A stretch of 41,917 nucleotides of DNA from positions 1 through 41,917 of the forward strand of contig CAZBBX010000019.1 in the NCBI GenBank assembly GCA_964490325.1, given 5' to 3'. A program made the position numbers and the translations under genes. Shown here piece by piece: positions 39,971 to 41,917 of the stretch. Under the pieces are notes generated by a model. It saw only the letters and a program-made list of their open reading frames with translations, did no database searches and was not told the origin of the DNA. The stretch is from DAOPJM01 sp964490325. GTDB taxonomy: Bacteria > Bacillota > Clostridia > Christensenellales > CAG-138. Numbering within the stretch: the first letter of the stretch is position 1; each line of letters starts with the position of its first letter.

Positions 39971-41917
39971 ATGTTGAATTACTGGCCCATGAAGGCAACA
40001 AACGGCGCTTTGCGCGGACGCGTCAGCCTGCGCGATGGCACGGCGGAGCTGACGCTTGTCGAAACGACCGACGTTTCTTGTTACTGGCTCGGCGCAAATT
40101 TCACCGCGCCGCTGCGTCCCGACGTCCCCTGCTCGCTTCCCAAGGAGGCGTATGCCGTTATGGCGCTGCGCGATGGCGCGATCTATGCCTATGCCCGCCT
40201 GACGGACGACGCCCCGCCCCCCGCCGCGCTGCGCGCAAGGCTGCTTGCAAGATCGGAGCCGAGACCCACGGTCGCCGTTCCGCTTGACAAGCGCACGGCC
40301 GCAGCGGCAAGCTCCCAAGAACCGACCGAAGCTGTCCCCGCAAGTGTACGCGCTTCCGCGCCGACTGTCCCTGCAAGAGCTGCTGTCCCGACCGAAGCCC
40401 CGCCCCTAAGTGCGAAGGTCTCCGTCCCGACTGCTGCTGTAAGCGCTTCCGCGCCGATAAAACCCGTACCCGCAAGCGCTGCTGTCCCGACCGAAGCCAT
40501 TCCGCAAGAGGAGGAGCCGTCCCGCGTGTGCTGTTTTGATGAGAATACCATGCAGAAGCAGCCCTGCCCTTGTGAGATCGCCCCGCAGGAACCGACCTGT
40601 TCTTGTGACAACGCGCCGCAGGAGCCGACTTGTCCCTGTGAGAACGACCTGCAAGAGCAACCCTGCCCTTGCGAAACCATCCTGCAGGAACCGACCTGTT
40701 CTTGTGACAACGCGCCGCAGGAGCCGACTTGTCCCTGTGAGAACGACCCGCAGGAGCAACCCTGCCCTTGCGAAACCATCCTGCAGGAGCCGACCTGCCC
40801 TTGTGACAACGCGCCGCAGCAGCCGACTTGCCCTTGTGAGAACGACCCGCAGGAGGCGACTTGCCCCTGTGAGAACGGCACACCAGAGACCGTCCGCCCC
40901 TCTGCGGAGAGCGATGCACCGTCCGACGGGAATGAGGAAGCTGCTAAAGAAGCGGCGCCCAACCCGCAGGCGAAGGGGGAAGGTGAAGCAGACAATGAAG
41001 AAGAGGGGGCGGACGATCAAGAAGAAACCTTCTCCGACGACGTCTCCGCAACGGCGGCACAGACCGCTTCCTTTTCCGAGTTGCTGCGGCGCGCAGGGGC
41101 GTTGTTTGACGAGCTGGAAACGCAGCAATTTCCTCCGTACAGGGAATCGCCCCGTCAGCGCAAAGCCGCTCCCTCCGCGGCAACGCCAAGCGGCGCCGCT
41201 TCCAACGCAAGCGATGCGTGGCGCGATGGCGTGGATGCGCTGCTGCGCACAAGCGAACGCTTGCAGCAAGTGCGAAGGGTCGCCGAGTCCCCCACCAAGC
41301 GGAAAGCCGCCGATCCGAACAAGACAGGCGCGGCGGCAAGGCAGCGCCCTGCCGATGGAAACGCCGCAGACGCACCCCTCGGGCGGAAAAGCACAGCCTT
41401 TGATGCTTCGGAAACATCCGCCAAGCGGCAAAGCGCTGACTATGGCGCTTCGAAAACATCCGTCAAGCGGCAAAGCGCGGACTATGATGCTTCGGGCGCC
41501 TCCGCAAAGCGGCAAAGCGCGGACTATGGCGCTTCGGGCGCCTCCGCAAAGCGGCAAAGCGCGGACTATGGCGCTTCGGGCGCCTCCGCAAAGCGGCAAA
41601 GCACGGACTACGGTGCTGCGGACGCACCCGCCAAGCGGCAAAGCGCGGACTATGGCGCTTCGGGCGCCTCCGCAAAGTGGCAAGACACGGACTATGGTGC
41701 TGCGGATAAACCCAATCGGCGGCAAAGCGCGGACTATGGCGCTTCGGAAACGTCCGTTAGGTGGCAGAACGCTGAATGCAATGCTGCGGAAACGCCCAAT
41801 AGGCGGCAAGGCAGAGACTGCGGCGCTTCGGACGCAAGTGCCAAGCGGCAAAGCGCGGACTATGATGCTTCGGAAACATCCGCCAAGCGGCAAAGCGCTG
41901 ACTATGGCGCTTCGAAA
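39971..41917 (+). CDS. Large repetitive protein with Cys-x-Cys and KRQ/DY repeats (open at window edge)
   Basis: A frame of 649 codons with no stop before the edge. GAGGTG (39959-39964) lies seven bases before ATG 39971. Residues 1-~93 look like a compact beta-rich domain (GRVSLRDGTAELTLVET; CYWLGANF; AYAVMALRDGAIYAYARL) that I do not recognise. Residues ~94-190 are an Ala/Pro/Val linker. Residues 194-303 are ten 11-residue repeats of the form QEPTCPCEN with two Cys each. An acidic stretch (~305-360) and a helical segment (FSELLRRAGALFDELE, ~372) follow. Residues 442-649 are 14-residue repeats of the type AKRQSADYGASGAS. There is no signal peptide or membrane segment. Changes between repeats fall largely at third codon positions of this frame, supporting that it is translated. 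It is divergent from uppP. Function unknown. Confidence 0.8.
   Translation, partial: MLNYWPMKATNGALRGRVSLRDGTAELTLVETTDVSCYWLGANFTAPLRPDVPCSLPKEAYAVMALRDGAIYAYARLTDDAPPPAALRARLLARSEPRPTVAVPLDKRTAAAASSQEPTEAVPASVRASAPTVPARAAVPTEAPPLSAKVSVPTAAVSASAPIKPVPASAAVPTEAIPQEEEPSRVCCFDENTMQKQPCPCEIAPQEPTCSCDNAPQEPTCPCENDLQEQPCPCETILQEPTCSCDNAPQEPTCPCENDPQEQPCPCETILQEPTCPCDNAPQQPTCPCENDPQEATCPCENGTPETVRPSAESDAPSDGNEEAAKEAAPNPQAKGEGEADNEEEGADDQEETFSDDVSATAAQTASFSELLRRAGALFDELETQQFPPYRESPRQRKAAPSAATPSGAASNASDAWRDGVDALLRTSERLQQVRRVAESPTKRKAADPNKTGAAARQRPADGNAADAPLGRKSTAFDASETSAKRQSADYGASKTSVKRQSADYDASGASAKRQSADYGASGASAKRQSADYGASGASAKRQSTDYGAADAPAKRQSADYGASGASAKWQDTDYGAADKPNRRQSADYGASETSVRWQNAECNAAETPNRRQGRDCGASDASAKRQSADYDASETSAKRQSADYGASK
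40550..40879 (+). repeat. 33-base tandem repeat array encoding Cys-x-Cys units
   Basis: Ten units of exactly 33 bases, grouped in a higher-order 99-base pattern (units ending CDNA, CEND, CETI in turn). Each unit encodes one C-[PS]-C pair followed by Glu or Asp. Confidence 0.9.
41294..41917 (+). repeat. 42-base tandem repeat array encoding AKRQSADYGAS units
   Basis: Fourteen units of exactly 42 bases plus 36 bases of a fifteenth, still running at the window edge. The first three units are diverged and the middle ones nearly identical, as expected for growth by unequal exchange within the array. Confidence 0.9.

Noticed and set aside
40406..41893. Minus-strand open frame of 495 codons, and shorter ones at 40158-40995, rich in repeats such as RSAIVRALPL.
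   Set aside because: These are the reverse image of the plus-strand repeat gene. They have no ribosome site, and changes between repeats are mostly silent in the plus frame.
41294..41917. Regular 42-base repeats as a possible CRISPR array.
   Set aside because: There are no unique spacers; the units follow each other directly and are in frame.

Overview
The window looks like chromosomal DNA of a moderately high-GC, Gram-positive anaerobe of the Clostridia, probably a gut species. The evidence is AGGAGG-type ribosome sites on almost every gene, TTG/GTG starts, dockerin domains, a flavodiiron protein with a superoxide reductase, PadR/DUF2812 and XRE/DUF2975 pairs, chromosomal ParAB, and a myo-inositol (iol) cluster. 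I see no rRNA, tRNA, CRISPR array, insertion sequence or phage gene. The exact taxon cannot be fixed from the sequence.

Layout, left to right. 1-2100: a 6-phosphofructokinase that stops about 90 residues early, then a membrane protein and a lipoprotein, all on the minus strand. 2080-2363: a frameshifted relic of a CYTH-domain gene. 2375-5870: a secreted 5'-nucleotidase with a C-terminal dockerin (minus), divergent from a MATE exporter (plus). 5869-10301, minus: an operon of DUF2975 membrane protein, small XRE regulator and nuclease/phosphatase-fold lipoprotein, plus glycogen phosphorylase. 10822-16551: a 1909-residue secreted protein with three 5'-nucleotidase modules, an SLH-like N-terminus and an internal dockerin. 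16772-19186: an oxygen/superoxide defence operon (flavodiiron protein fused to flavin reductase and two rubredoxins; desulfoferrodoxin). 19483-21052: a PadR/DUF2812 pair behind a consensus promoter with a palindromic operator. 21299-27338: a MacAB-like export operon with two paralogous adaptors around one ATPase and one permease. 27339-27712: a non-coding cluster of hairpins and direct repeats. 27713-32579: iolG-iolD-iolB (minus) divergent from iolE (plus). 32689-33551: a frameshifted AraC/GyrI-type regulator. 33735-37330: parA-parB (minus), then engB, a zinc-ribbon protein and a metallophosphoesterase (plus). 37687-39894, minus: ispDF, rqcP and uppP.

The most unusual object is at the right edge. 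A plus-strand reading frame starts at 39971 behind a good ribosome site and is still open at 41917 (649 codons). After an unrecognised domain of about 90 residues and an Ala/Pro linker it has ten 11-residue Cys-x-Cys repeats, an acidic segment, then about fifteen 14-residue Lys-Arg-Gln/Asp-Tyr repeats that run off the end. Long minus-strand reading frames over it are antisense shadows.

Functionally, the two dockerin nucleotidases suggest extracellular nucleotide scavenging. The fused flavodiiron protein and desulfoferrodoxin would reduce O2 (or NO) and superoxide. IolG, IolE, IolD and IolB cover the inositol route up to 5-deoxy-glucuronate isomerisation, but IolC, IolJ and IolA are not in the window. 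The right third is mostly housekeeping: chromosome segregation, ribosome assembly and rescue, isoprenoid synthesis and undecaprenyl phosphate recycling.
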